From assembly GCA_030447905.1 (NCBI GenBank), contig JAUJNZ010000002.1:8261-72260 (forward strand): DNA of 64,000 nt, written 5' to 3'. The notes under the pieces are model-generated. The model did no database searches, was not told where the DNA came from, and worked only from the letters and a program-made list of their open reading frames with translations. The DNA comes from Thermoleophilaceae bacterium. Its GTDB lineage: Bacteria > Actinomycetota > Thermoleophilia > Solirubrobacterales > Thermoleophilaceae. Both the position numbers and the translations under genes were made by a program. Positions 9,056 through 17,746 of this stretch are shown here, piece by piece (position 1 is the stretch's first letter; every line of letters begins with the position of its first letter).

Positions 9056-10225
9056 TCAGGGCTCCGCTGGAGCCGGCTCGGCGGCGCTTTCCTTCGACGC
9101 CTCCCGCTCGCGCTCCGCGCGGCGGGCCTCGGCCTCCTCCCGCGCACGCTCGCTTGCGCTGGCGAGGCGGGGTGACGCGAAGCGCAGCACCCGCCTGGTC
9201 ACCGCGGCCACGGGGACGGCCAGGAAGGCGCCGGCGATGCCGGCTATCGCCCCGCCCGCGGTCACCGACAGCAAGGTGATCGCCGGATGGAGGTCGACCT
9301 GCCGGCCCATCACGACCGGCTGCAGCAGGTTGCCCTCGACCTGCTGGACGACGAGGGCGGCTACCACGACCAGCAGCGCGTCGCCGAGCCCGCCGGAGAC
9401 GAGGGCCACGAGCGCCGCAACCGCTCCGGCCACGGCCGCGCCCACCAGCGGGAAGAACGCGGCGAAGAAGGTGAGGACGGCGAGCGGGACCACGAGCGGC
9501 ACGCCGATCAGGATGAGGGCCAGACCGATGAACAGCGCATCGAAGATGCCGATGATCACCACACCGACGAGGTAGGCCTGGAGCGTCTCCCAGATCTGGG
9601 GAACGAGCTCCTCGACGTTGGGGCGGCGGCTCTCGGGCACGGCCGCGCGCAGCCAGCGGTAGAACCGCGGGCCGTCCTTGAGAAAGAAGAAGAGCAGGAA
9701 AAGGGTGACGAGCACACCGATCACGAGCTCGACGGCGAGTCCGGCGGCGCCGAGCACCTGACCCGCGAGGCTGGCGATCCCGGACTGGACCGCGCCGAAG
9801 GCCTCACCCAGTCTTCGCTCGAGTTGGTTCTCGGAGACCGGGAAGACGCTCAGCACGAAGCGCTCGATCTCCCGCAGACCCTGCGCCACGTTGAGGTTGA
9901 CCGCCCGGATCTGCCCGACGACCTCGGGGACGACGAGGAGGTTGAGTCCAACGATGAGGGCGAGCAGACCGAGCAGCGTCACCAAGGCGACGATCCAGTC
10001 GGGCAGCTTGGTGCTCCGCAGGCGCCGCGCGACCGGCTCCACGAGCGCGGCCAGCAGCACGGCGGCGATCACCGGCAGGACGACCACCCGCAGTCGCGCG
10101 ATGACCCAGAGCACGAGCACGGCTGCCCCCACGAGCAGCAGGACGCGCCACGCGTAGGCGCTCGCGCGGCGAAGCCCGCCGGGAACGAGATCCGCCGCGG
10201 GCGTGGGGGGTGTTGACTCGGGCAT
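9056..10225 (-). CDS. AI-2E family transporter (PerM/YtfL-type membrane protein)
   Basis: This 389-residue integral membrane protein has the AI-2E transporter (PF01594) arrangement: two N-terminal hydrophobic helices, a periplasmic-type helical segment around residues 100-190, then the FLLFFFLKDGPRF motif and five or six further membrane helices including GIFDALFIGLAL and QQVEGNLLQPVVMG. The C-terminal 45 residues are highly charged (E/A/R-rich) and probably cytosolic and disordered. Members export or exchange varied solutes; AI-2 export is a family name only. ATG 10225 is chosen because upstream residues are low-complexity and unlike the family. Confidence 0.85.
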   Translation of the reverse strand: MPESTPPTPAADLVPGGLRRASAYAWRVLLLVGAAVLVLWVIARLRVVVLPVIAAVLLAALVEPVARRLRSTKLPDWIVALVTLLGLLALIVGLNLLVVPEVVGQIRAVNLNVAQGLREIERFVLSVFPVSENQLERRLGEAFGAVQSGIASLAGQVLGAAGLAVELVIGVLVTLFLLFFFLKDGPRFYRWLRAAVPESRRPNVEELVPQIWETLQAYLVGVVIIGIFDALFIGLALILIGVPLVVPLAVLTFFAAFFPLVGAAVAGAVAALVALVSGGLGDALLVVVAALVVQQVEGNLLQPVVMGRQVDLHPAITLLSVTAGGAIAGIAGAFLAVPVAAVTRRVLRFASPRLASASERAREEAEARRAEREREASKESAAEPAPAEP

Positions 10226-10360
10226 GCTGGTGGGGCGCGAGAAGCCGGCCGGAGCCCAAGCTAGCGCGCCCGTCGATCTCCCGCCCCGGACCGATCCGTC
10301 GCCTGCCCGCCGTAGCCGGGTAGTAAGGCCAAACCCGCAGCCTGTGCGCCGCAATAACCG

Positions 10361-10367
10361 AAGGAGG
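10361..10367 (+). promoter_or_regulatory. strong Shine-Dalgarno site
   Basis: AAGGAGG lies 11 nt upstream of the ATG at 10379. It stands out because many genes in this window have no Shine-Dalgarno sequence and look leaderless. Confidence 0.7.
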
Positions 10368-10378
10368 ACGCAACCCCC

Positions 10379-11023
10379 ATGCAAGCCGCCATCGCCGGAG
10401 GACACGGCCAGATCGCCCTCCGCCTCACCCGCCTCCTCCGCGACCGCGGCGACTCGGTCCGGTCCCTCATCCGCAACCCCGATCACTCAGACGAAGTTCG
10501 CGACGCGGGCGGGGAGCCCGTCGTGTGCGACCTCGAGCAGGCGAGCGAGGAGGAGGTCGCCGAGGCGGTCGGCTCGGTCGACGCAGTGGTCTTCGCCGCG
10601 GGCGCGGGACCCGGCAGCGGCTCCGAGCGCAAGGAGACGATGGACTACGGCGGCGCGGTCAAGCTGATCGCCGCCGCCAAGGCCAACCGGATAGCCCGCT
10701 ACGTGATCGTCAGCGCCATCAGCGCCGATCCGGAGATCGAGGGTGACGAGACCTTCGCCGTCTACATGCGCGCCAAGGGACGCGCCGACACGGAGCTCGC
10801 CGCGAGCGGGCTCGAGTACACGATCGTCCGCCCGGGCTCTCTGACCGACGACCCGGGCACCGGACGGGTCGAGGTCGGCGAGCGCCTCGGCGGCGGCTCG
10901 GTAAGTCGCGACGACGTCGCCGCAGCGGTGGCGGAAGCTCTTCACGATCCGGCCGCGGTCGGCCGGACCTTCGACCTCGTCGCCGGCGAGACCCCCGTCG
11001 ACCAGGCGATCGCCTCGCTGTAG
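10379..11023 (+). CDS. NAD(P)-binding SDR-type protein (atypical, NmrA/YtfG-like)
   Basis: A 214-residue Rossmann protein. It begins with a dinucleotide-binding loop AIAGGHGQIALRL (GxxGxxx-type), followed by a charged residue at the end of the second strand, VVFAAGAG in the fourth strand and a YMRAKGRAD segment with the Y-x3-K pair typical of atypical SDRs. Such proteins are oxidoreductases or redox-sensing NAD(P) binders; the substrate is not evident. The start is fixed by the consensus ribosome-binding site 11 nt upstream. Confidence 0.85.
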   Translation: MQAAIAGGHGQIALRLTRLLRDRGDSVRSLIRNPDHSDEVRDAGGEPVVCDLEQASEEEVAEAVGSVDAVVFAAGAGPGSGSERKETMDYGGAVKLIAAAKANRIARYVIVSAISADPEIEGDETFAVYMRAKGRADTELAASGLEYTIVRPGSLTDDPGTGRVEVGERLGGGSVSRDDVAAAVAEALHDPAAVGRTFDLVAGETPVDQAIASL

Positions 11024-11163
11024 GCCAGCGTCGTCCATAGCCAGGCCCTGGCCGGTGCCCCCGCGGTCAGCGGCGCCGCCAACGTCGCTGAGGGGTTTAG
11101 GCGGACGCTAGCGGGTGAGGAGGCTGACCCAGCCGACCAGCCGACCAGCCGAGGAGCCTCCCC

Positions 11164-12162
11164 GTGCCCGACATCCGCTACTGGACCCAGCTCGCCACCG
11201 AGCAGTTTCCCCCGACCAGCATCGTGGAGCAGGCGGTGGCGACCGAGGAGGCGGGCTTCGATGGTCTCAGCCTGAGCGACCACTACCAGCCGTGGTGGGA
11301 GCCGGGAGAGTCGGGGCAGGCGTGGACCATGCTCGGCGCGGTCGGTCAGGCCACCGAGCGCGTGGCCATCGGCACGGGCGTGACCACTCCCGTCCACCGC
11401 TATCACCCCGCGGTCGCCGCCCAGGCCTTCATGACCCTCGAGGCGCTCAACCCCGGGCGTGCCTACCTCGGCATCGGCTCCGGCGAGTCGCTCAACGAGA
11501 CACCGTGCGGGATGGACTGGCCGCCCGTGCGCGAGCAGGTCGACCGCATGGAGGAGTCGCTCGAGATCATCGGCCGCCTGTTCGACGGCGAGCGGCTCGA
11601 CTACGACGGCCGCTTCTTTCGTACCAAGCGTGCCCTCCTGCACACCCTCGCCGGGCGCCGCCCGCCGCTCTATGTCTCCGCCTTCGGTCCGCGCGCCGCT
11701 CGGGTCGCCGCTCGCCTCGGCGACGGGCTGTGGACGCTCGGTGATCCCGAGACGGCCCCCGAGGTGATCGACGCCTACACGGGCGCCCGCGCCGAGGCCG
11801 GCAAGGACACCGGCGAGATCATCCTCCAGGTGGGCTTTTCGTGGGCCGAGGACGACGACGCCGCTCTAGAGGGATCGCGCGTCTGGAAGTCTGTGCTGCA
11901 GCCCGAGTTCTTCACCGACGACTGGAGCGACCCCCAGTCCATGTACCGCCACGCCGAGGATCAGACGAGCGACGAGGAGTTCAAGCAGGGATTCATCGTT
12001 GCCGCGGACCCCGATCATCACGTGGAGCGCGTCCGCGAGATCGAGCAGCTGGGCGCGACGATCGTATGCCTGCAGAACGTTTCGGGGGCGGATCCGCTCG
12101 GGGCCCTGCGGGTCTATGGCGAGCAGGTGCTGCCGGCCCTGCGCGGAGCACGGGTGGACTAG
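11164..12162 (+). CDS. LLM-class F420-dependent oxidoreductase (glucose-6-phosphate dehydrogenase-like)
   Basis: The 332-residue protein is a luciferase-like TIM barrel of the F420 group: DGLSLSDHYQPW near residue 40, VAIGTGVTTPVHRYHPA near residue 75, then GRAYLGIGSGESLNE near residue 97. This block matches F420-dependent glucose-6-phosphate dehydrogenases and related hydride-transfer enzymes. It would transfer hydride between cofactor F420 and an organic substrate in the cytosol. Substrate specificity is uncertain. The start is the GTG at 11164. No F420 biosynthesis gene is in the window. Confidence 0.85.
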   Translation: MPDIRYWTQLATEQFPPTSIVEQAVATEEAGFDGLSLSDHYQPWWEPGESGQAWTMLGAVGQATERVAIGTGVTTPVHRYHPAVAAQAFMTLEALNPGRAYLGIGSGESLNETPCGMDWPPVREQVDRMEESLEIIGRLFDGERLDYDGRFFRTKRALLHTLAGRRPPLYVSAFGPRAARVAARLGDGLWTLGDPETAPEVIDAYTGARAEAGKDTGEIILQVGFSWAEDDDAALEGSRVWKSVLQPEFFTDDWSDPQSMYRHAEDQTSDEEFKQGFIVAADPDHHVERVREIEQLGATIVCLQNVSGADPLGALRVYGEQVLPALRGARVD

Positions 12163-12239
12163 CTCGTCGTCCCTACCCGCGCGTGGTCAGGCGCTGCTCT
12201 CAACGACGAGGCCTCGGGCCAGAGAAGAGGCGGGGGAGG

Positions 12240-12312
12240 TGGCGAGGCCCGGAATCGAACCGGGGACACCACGATTTTCAGTCGTGTGCTCTACCAACTG
12301 AGCTACCTCGCC
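12240..12312 (-). tRNA. tRNA-Phe (GAA)
   Basis: The minus strand folds into a complete cloverleaf: acceptor stem GGCGAGG/CCTCGCC, D arm with AGCTCAGTTGGTAGAGC, anticodon stem CACGA/TCGTG with loop CTGAAAA (anticodon GAA at 12279-12277) and T arm with GGTTCGATTCC. The discriminator base is A at 12240, and the 3' CCA is not encoded. Confidence 0.95.
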
Positions 12313-12454
12313 GCGGGAGCGCATGGTAGCGGGGCGCGGTGCCAAGCTGACGCTCGTGGCCCCGCGTGCGCCGCCATCGCGCGGCACGTTGCAGGCATAG
12401 GTGATCACGCTTGCCCGCTTGCCTGGTCGGGCAAGGCGAAGGTAGACTAGCGAG

Positions 12455-12877
12455 GTGCCGAGAGTCCCACCACCGAGCCCGTGGCGAACGTTCGGCGATC
12501 AGCGAGCGGACCGCGAGTACCTGGTGATCCTCACGCACCTCCCGGTCCGACGCATCTCCGCCCTTCCGAAGTTCCTGGGTTACGTGGGCAAGATCCGGAG
12601 ACAGCTCGAGGCGGCACCGGCTGGTCTCGTGGGTTACTCGCTCCTGGCGCAGCCGTTCAGCTCGAACTACTGGACGCTGTCGGCCTGGGACGGCCCGGGC
12701 GCCCTCGGTGGGTTCATCCGTCAGAGCCCGCATAGCGACGCCATGGAAGAACTGCCCAAGATTCTCAGCGACTTCCGTACCTGGCGTTGGAAGGCCGCCG
12801 GCAACGCCCTGCCGCCGGCCTGGGACGACGCCCTCGCGCGCGCTTCCGACTCACCCAGCCACCTGGCTCAGCCGTGA
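12455..12877 (+). CDS. antibiotic-biosynthesis-monooxygenase-like (dimeric alpha/beta barrel) protein
   Basis: The 140-residue protein has a YLVILTHLPVRR strand, a helix rich in Lys/Arg, then GLVGYSLLAQPFSSNYWTLS and a GFIRQSPHSDAM helix. This is the pattern of the DUF3291/ABM ferredoxin-like superfamily, whose members form dimers and include haem-degrading and quinone monooxygenases. No function can be assigned. The start is GTG 12455, with TAGACT six nt upstream. Its stop overlaps the convergent AlkZ-like gene by 10 bp. Confidence 0.6.
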   Translation: MPRVPPPSPWRTFGDQRADREYLVILTHLPVRRISALPKFLGYVGKIRRQLEAAPAGLVGYSLLAQPFSSNYWTLSAWDGPGALGGFIRQSPHSDAMEELPKILSDFRTWRWKAAGNALPPAWDDALARASDSPSHLAQP

Positions 12878-13911
12878 AACTCGGCTAGGCGCTCGCCCTC
12901 CTCGGCGAGCTCGCGTCGCGTTGCCGCGTCGAGCCAGTCGAAGGCCTCCGTCCGTACGCTTCCCTTCTCGTAGCGCCAGGTTCCCGCCACGGCCCCGTCG
13001 ACGAGGAACGTCCCCACGGAGTGCGGCGTCCTGGTGGTGAAGATCTTCGGCCGATGCTCCTCGGGGAGTATGCCCGTCCGCCGCGCGTGGACGAGCAGCG
13101 TGGCGTCCCAGGTGGGCAGGAAGCGCACCGGCGCAGGGACGTCGGGGTCGGGGAGAGGGGCGAGCGGCACGTCGACCAGCTCTCGCCCCTGCTCGTCGCG
13201 GAAGCGGCGCAGGCTGAGCCGCCCGAGGGCCCCCTGGATGCTTGCGACCGGCAGCCCCGCCCAGTTGGCGATGTCTGCTGGCGGAGCGGGGCCGAAGCCG
13301 CCGAGGTATCGGCGTACGAGAAGCTCGAGACCCTCCTCTACCGTCACCTCGGTGCGTCCCAGCCAGTCGTCGGCCGCCGCGTAGAGGTCCGCTCGCCGGC
13401 GCTCCCAGGTGCCCGAGGGAGGTACGCGCACGAGGTCGAGCCACATGCCCACGGCGCCGGCGAGCGGCTTGCCGAGCAGAGCGGCGATCTCCTTGCGGCG
13501 TAGGGGGCCATCCGCCAGCCGCTCGCGGAGGGTCGCCGCCCCGACGGCGATCTCCTCGGCGGTGAGCCCGCTGCGCGCGACCCGCAGCCACCACTCCCGC
13601 CGGTTCTGCCTGATGGCGACGGCCAGCGGCCAGTAATCGCGCGCCGAGACCAGGTGGATCGTCGCCCGCAGGAGTGTTCCCTGGACGACCGTGCGTCGCT
13701 CGAGGGCTCGGGTCAGGTGATCGCGCTCGAAGGCCTCGACCCGCGACCACAGGCCGATGTACATCGACGGCGCGTACTGGGCCTGGAGCCCGCCCATGCT
13801 CTCGAGGGCGCCGGGCAGGGTCGTGCGCGCGCGCTCGAGCAGGAGCTGACGAGCGAGCAGGGCGCGGTTGAGGTCGCGCCGGGTGAGGATGCGCTCGGCG
13901 CTCGCGGCCAC
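12868..13911 (-). CDS. AlkZ/YcaQ-like winged-helix DNA glycosylase (HTH_42 family)
   Basis: The 347-residue protein has the tandem winged-helix architecture of the HTH_42 (PF06224) family. At about residue 42 it carries GLQAQYAP, matching the QxQ motif that holds the catalytic glutamines of AlkZ. Downstream are the family's HLVSARDYW segment (about residue 86), YLGGFGPAPPADIANWAGL (about residue 205) and a C-terminal FLVDGAVAGTWRYE segment. Family members excise alkylated bases and unhook interstrand crosslinks. The GTG at 13911 lies 9 bp after the stop of the MrfA-like helicase gene, so the two form an operon whose joint job is probably lesion or crosslink repair. Confidence 0.85.
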   Translation of the reverse strand: MAASAERILTRRDLNRALLARQLLLERARTTLPGALESMGGLQAQYAPSMYIGLWSRVEAFERDHLTRALERRTVVQGTLLRATIHLVSARDYWPLAVAIRQNRREWWLRVARSGLTAEEIAVGAATLRERLADGPLRRKEIAALLGKPLAGAVGMWLDLVRVPPSGTWERRRADLYAAADDWLGRTEVTVEEGLELLVRRYLGGFGPAPPADIANWAGLPVASIQGALGRLSLRRFRDEQGRELVDVPLAPLPDPDVPAPVRFLPTWDATLLVHARRTGILPEEHRPKIFTTRTPHSVGTFLVDGAVAGTWRYEKGSVRTEAFDWLDAATRRELAEEGERLAEFHG

Positions 13912-13920
13912 CGACCGAAG

Positions 13921-16227
13921 CTATCCGGGCGGCATGGCGGCCATGCGCCCGAGCAGCTCGAGCGCCCCGTGCTTGGACAGCGGCTCGTTGAGGTTGCCGC
14001 ACTTCGGCGACTGCACGCACGAGGGACATCCCCGCCGGCAGGGGCACTCGCCGATCAGCCGCCGCGCATCGTCCACGAGCCGCTCGAAGGACGCGAAGCC
14101 GGCGCGCGTCAGCCCGACCCCGCCGGGATGGCCGTCGTAGATGAAGATCGTCGGGCGGCCGGTCTGCTGATGGGAGGCGGTCGACAAGCCGCCGATGTCC
14201 CAGCGGTCGCACATGGCGATCAGCGGAAGCACGGCGATCTGGGCGTGCTCGGCGGCGTGCAGCGCCCCCTGCAGGACCTCGAGCGGAAAGGCCTCGCCGT
14301 CGCCCGCCGCCCGCAGCAGGTCGTCCGGGAGCACGAACCACAGCGCCTGGGTGATGAAGTCCTGCTCGGGGAGGTCGACGGGCAGGAGGTCGAGCACCTC
14401 GTGGTCGGACACCCGCTTGCGCTGGAAGGCGACGACCTGCTCGGTCACCGAGACGGTGCCGAAAGACAGCTCGACCCCCAAGACCGTGCGCCGGTCGAGC
14501 AGGCGCTCGATCCAGGTGTCGGTCTCCTTCTTGGGCTGGGTGTACCAGTCGCCGTGGAACGGGCGGGCGGCGGCGCGCCGCCCGCGCAGATCGAGCTCCT
14601 CGATCTCGTAGCTCTGGCCCAGGTGGAGGTAGGCGGCGCCCGGGTGCAGGGTGTCGAAAGCCCTGCCCCACTCGACCGAGCCGAGCAGCTCGCCCGAGTC
14701 CGCATCGGCGACCGCGAACGAGTCGGGCGACGCCGAGCGCAGCGCGATCCGTCCGGCCGGGAACTCCCCGTCGCGTCCGGCGGGCAGGTAGCGACCGCCG
14801 CGCTCGCGCAGCTCGCCAGCGGCCACGAGCCGTTCGGCGTAGGCCTCCCACCGGGGCCCGAGGACCTCGGCGTCGTGGGCGTCGAGCGGGAGCTCGTAGG
14901 CCGCGGCCACCAGGTGCTGGCGGTGGATCTCCTCGGACTCGTGGTCGAGGATCGCCGCCTCCACCGGGCGGTCGAGGAACTCGTCGGGATGGCGGCAGAA
15001 GAACTGGTCGAGCGCGTCGTCGCCGGCGACGTACATGGCGAGGCCGGTCGAGCGCCGCCCCGCACGGCCCCACATCTGGCGGAGGCTCGCCACCGTCCCC
15101 GGGAAGGTCACGCAGATTGCCGCGTCGAGCTCGCCGACGTCGATGCCGAGCTCGAGCGCGCTCGTGGCCGCGACACCGAGCAGCTCGCCCTCCATCAGCC
15201 GCCGCTCGATCTCGCGGCGCTGGGAGGCCGTGTAGCCGGCGCGGTAGGGCGCGATCCGCTCCGCCAGGTCGCCGCGCCCACGATCCTCGAGGCGCAGCCG
15301 CGTGAAGCGATGGATCAGCTCGACCCCGCGGCGCGACCGCAGGAAGCAGATCGTGCGGGCGCCGCGCTCCACGAGTTCGGCCAGGAGGTCGGCCGCCTCG
15401 CTCAGCGCCGACGCCCGCGTGCCCTTGGCCTCGTCGAGCAGCGGCGGGTTCCACATGGCGATCTGTCGCTTCGCCCGCGGGGCTCCGTCGCGGTCGACGA
15501 GCTCGAAGTCGAGCCCGGTCAGCCGCTCGGCGAGCTCGACGGGATTGGCGATCGTCGCGCTCGCGAGCACAAAGCGCGGCTCGGTGCCGTAGGCGTTGGC
15601 GAGGCGGCGCAGCCGCCGCAGCACATTGGCGACGTGGGAGCCGAAGACGCCCCGGTAGGCGTGGGCCTCATCGACGACCACGAAGGCGAGGTTGGAGAGG
15701 ACGTCGCCCCAGTGGCGGTGGTGAGGCAGCACGCTCACGTTGAGCATGTCGGGGTTGGTGAGGACGAGGTTCGTTCTGGCCCGGATGGCGCGCCGCTCCT
15801 CGCGGGGGGTGTCCCCGTCGTAGATCGCGGGGCGCAGGAACGGGGCTCGGAGGGCGGCGAGCGCGCGGGCCTGGTCCTGGGCGAGCGCCTTGGTCGGGTA
15901 CAGGTAGAGCGCCCGGGCGCGGCGGTCACGGGCGAGGACTTCGAGCACCGGCAGGTTGAAGGCCAGCGACTTGCCGCTGGCGGTGCCCGTGGTGACGATG
16001 GTGTGGCCGCGTTCGAGCGCGGACTCGAGGGCCTCGGCCTGGTGAGACCAGAGGTGCTCGACGCCGACCCCGCGCAGGGCCGAGGCCACCGCGGGGTGGA
16101 GCCGGTCGTCCGGCAGGGCCACCCCCTCGCCCGGCCGAGCGCCCTCACGGCTCTCGGCCACGAGCTGCTCACCGCGGCCGGACTCGAGCAGCTCCTTCCA
16201 CGGCGGCGTGGTGATCGACGTGGCCAT
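13921..16227 (-). CDS. DEAD/DEAH-box helicase with DUF1998/MZB domain (MrfA-like)
   Basis: The 768-residue helicase has motif I TGTASGKS (about residue 82), motif II DEAH (about residue 187) with LASATIANP as motif III, and motif VI QMWGRAGRR (about residue 420). The C-terminal third is the DUF1998 domain with a four-cysteine zinc site CxCRRGCPSC...C near residue 735. This is the organisation of Bacillus MrfA, a 3'-5' helicase of mitomycin/crosslink repair, and of eukaryotic Hrq1. It precedes the AlkZ-like glycosylase gene by 9 bp on the same strand. No indel is seen along 2.3 kb. Confidence 0.88.
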   Translation of the reverse strand: MATSITTPPWKELLESGRGEQLVAESREGARPGEGVALPDDRLHPAVASALRGVGVEHLWSHQAEALESALERGHTIVTTGTASGKSLAFNLPVLEVLARDRRARALYLYPTKALAQDQARALAALRAPFLRPAIYDGDTPREERRAIRARTNLVLTNPDMLNVSVLPHHRHWGDVLSNLAFVVVDEAHAYRGVFGSHVANVLRRLRRLANAYGTEPRFVLASATIANPVELAERLTGLDFELVDRDGAPRAKRQIAMWNPPLLDEAKGTRASALSEAADLLAELVERGARTICFLRSRRGVELIHRFTRLRLEDRGRGDLAERIAPYRAGYTASQRREIERRLMEGELLGVAATSALELGIDVGELDAAICVTFPGTVASLRQMWGRAGRRSTGLAMYVAGDDALDQFFCRHPDEFLDRPVEAAILDHESEEIHRQHLVAAAYELPLDAHDAEVLGPRWEAYAERLVAAGELRERGGRYLPAGRDGEFPAGRIALRSASPDSFAVADADSGELLGSVEWGRAFDTLHPGAAYLHLGQSYEIEELDLRGRRAAARPFHGDWYTQPKKETDTWIERLLDRRTVLGVELSFGTVSVTEQVVAFQRKRVSDHEVLDLLPVDLPEQDFITQALWFVLPDDLLRAAGDGEAFPLEVLQGALHAAEHAQIAVLPLIAMCDRWDIGGLSTASHQQTGRPTIFIYDGHPGGVGLTRAGFASFERLVDDARRLIGECPCRRGCPSCVQSPKCGNLNEPLSKHGALELLGRMAAMPPG

Positions 16228-16283
16228 GAGGATCGATGGTAGGCCGCTGGGGAGGGAGGCCGGCGACCGCTGGCCGCCGATCG

Positions 16284-16634
16284 TCAGCCCAGGTCGGCGA
16301 AGCGGAGCCCGCGGACCGGCTCGAAGTCTCGACGGTTGCGCGTCACGAGTCCCAACCGGTGGACGAGAGCCGTCGCGGCGATCAGGGCGTCCGGGGTCAG
16401 GAGCCCCGAGCTCCGACGAAGACGTCCCGCCCGCTCGGCGACCGCGCCGTCGACGTCCATCTCGGTAAAGGGGGAGAGGATCTGAACGACCATCTCCTCC
16501 TGATCGGCGGGGCCGGCGAATAACTCGCAGCGCGTGACTGCGGAGTAGTGGATCCGGTGCCGGCGGGGGCGAAGCGCCCGCGCACCCCGGAGGTGGTCGA
16601 TGAAGACGTCGCTGTCGACGAGCAGGTCAGCCAC
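16284..16634 (-). CDS. VapC-type PIN-domain toxin
   Basis: A 116-residue PIN ribonuclease. The acidic active-site residues are visible: Asp in LLVDSDVFIDHL, Glu in RCELF, Asp in TPDALIAATAL and Asp/Arg in TRNRRDF. VapC toxins cleave tRNA or rRNA at specific sites. The GTG start at 16634 overlaps the 3' end of the upstream antitoxin gene by 8 bp, the usual coupled arrangement. Confidence 0.85.
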   Translation of the reverse strand: MADLLVDSDVFIDHLRGARALRPRRHRIHYSAVTRCELFAGPADQEEMVVQILSPFTEMDVDGAVAERAGRLRRSSGLLTPDALIAATALVHRLGLVTRNRRDFEPVRGLRFADLG

Positions 16635-16866
16635 GGCTGATCCGGGCTTCTCGCTCGCGCCACTCGTCTCGCGAAGGCGCCGCGAAGTCTGGTGACACCC
16701 CGAAGGTGCGCTCGAGAGCCACCGTGGCACCGGGTCCGGCGCCGGCGAGGTAGGCGTCCACCGCCTCGCGGATGAGCTCGGCGAGCGATCCTCCTCGGCG
16801 GCGCACCAGCTCGTCGAGGCGGGCACGCTGCTCCCGGGTCAGGTAGATCTGGGTGCGTGTTGCCAT
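16627..16866 (-). CDS. ribbon-helix-helix antitoxin (VapB-type)
   Basis: The 79-residue protein starts MATRTQIYLTREQ, a typical ribbon strand, followed by two helices (RARLDELVRRRGGSLAELIREAV). The C-terminal half, with FGVSPDFAAPSRDEWR, should wrap the partner toxin. It overlaps the PIN toxin gene by 8 bp. The start codon lies next to an inverted repeat that probably serves as its own operator. Confidence 0.85.
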   Translation of the reverse strand: MATRTQIYLTREQRARLDELVRRRGGSLAELIREAVDAYLAGAGPGATVALERTFGVSPDFAAPSRDEWREREARISRG

Positions 16867-16882
16867 ATACAGCGCCGTATAC
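16865..16882. promoter_or_regulatory. inverted repeat at the vapBC start, probable operator
   Basis: ATATAC and GTATAC half-sites are separated by six bases immediately upstream of, and touching, the antitoxin start. This is the spacing expected for a ribbon-helix-helix repressor dimer pair. Autoregulation is inferred, not shown. Confidence 0.45.
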
Positions 16883-16980
16883 ATCATACCGCCCATGGGA
16901 AGGGACTCAGGAACTGGCTGGCGCACCGCCCGCCGCGCGCGACATTGGGGGCGCAGCCCGCGTCTGGCATCCTCCGAGGC

Positions 16981-17736
16981 GTGCGTGAGCGTCAGGCTGC
17001 GCGATCCCTTTCGGCGCACGCGATCGCGGGCACCCACGTCGTCCTCCTCGGCCTCGACGTCGAGGAGCGCGCGCGGCCCGGACTCCTGGGCTTCGCCATC
17101 CACCGGACCGATGTCGAGACGGGCGAAGCGGGGTACCTGCCCAACTTCCTGCGGCTTCCCGTCAACGACCGGGACGGGGGCCCGACCTCGAGCCGCGCCA
17201 ACCCGATCCAAGCCTTCGTATGGGGCGACTACTCCCTGCACCCGGGCCGGCGCCTGCGCTATCGCATCGAGGCGCTGTACGGCGAGCAGGCGAACCTCGA
17301 GGTCGGCGAGGCGGTCGAGCTCGAGGTCGGGACGCACGACCCGTGGCTCGGTCGTCACGGGGTCTGGTTCAACCGCGGGGCGGCCGGCTCCCAGCGCTTC
17401 GTCGACCTGTTCGGGGACATCGATCCGCGCTCGAGTCCCAAGGCTCTCGCCTGGCTCTCGCGGGGGCTCGCCGAAGCGCTCGTCCGCTTCGTCGAGCGGG
17501 CAATGCTCCTGATCAGCGGCGACATGCGAGTCGCGGACGTCTACCTCACCGAGTTCATGCGGACGTTCACCCATCTCCGCTTCCGAGCGAGCCTCGACCT
17601 CGATGAGGACCAGCGGGGGCCGGACCCGCGCGCCGGGAGGGCCACCGCCAAGCTGCTGCTCCGTCCCGACGACTCGTGGTCCGAGGAGTACTTCGCGGAC
17701 GGGCCCAAGCGCCGCGAGCGGCTCCTCTTCAGGTAG
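16981..17736 (+). CDS. PLD-like family protein lacking its catalytic middle region
   Basis: The first 170 or so residues match the N-terminal beta-rich domain of actinobacterial phospholipase-D-like proteins (GFAIHRTDVETGE, NPIQAFVWGDYS, GVWFNRGAAGSQRF, AYAWLSRGL-type helix). The last 75 residues match the very end of the same family (MLLISGDMRVADVYLTEFMR, then DDSWSEEYF-x-RRERL). The part that normally lies between, with both HxKxxxxD motifs, is missing, with the join near 17496-17506. The frame is intact, so a 251-residue non-catalytic protein may still be made. The start is uncertain: GTG 16981 is chosen, TTG 16945 is the alternative. Confidence 0.6.
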   Translation: MRERQAARSLSAHAIAGTHVVLLGLDVEERARPGLLGFAIHRTDVETGEAGYLPNFLRLPVNDRDGGPTSSRANPIQAFVWGDYSLHPGRRLRYRIEALYGEQANLEVGEAVELEVGTHDPWLGRHGVWFNRGAAGSQRFVDLFGDIDPRSSPKALAWLSRGLAEALVRFVERAMLLISGDMRVADVYLTEFMRTFTHLRFRASLDLDEDQRGPDPRAGRATAKLLLRPDDSWSEEYFADGPKRRERLLFR

Positions 17737-17746
17737 GCCCACCGCC

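Noticed and set aside
12851-16242. Very long antisense or shifted frames over the AlkZ-like and MrfA-like genes on both strands
   Set aside because: They lack any family motif, while the two real genes carry complete catalytic motifs in other phases.
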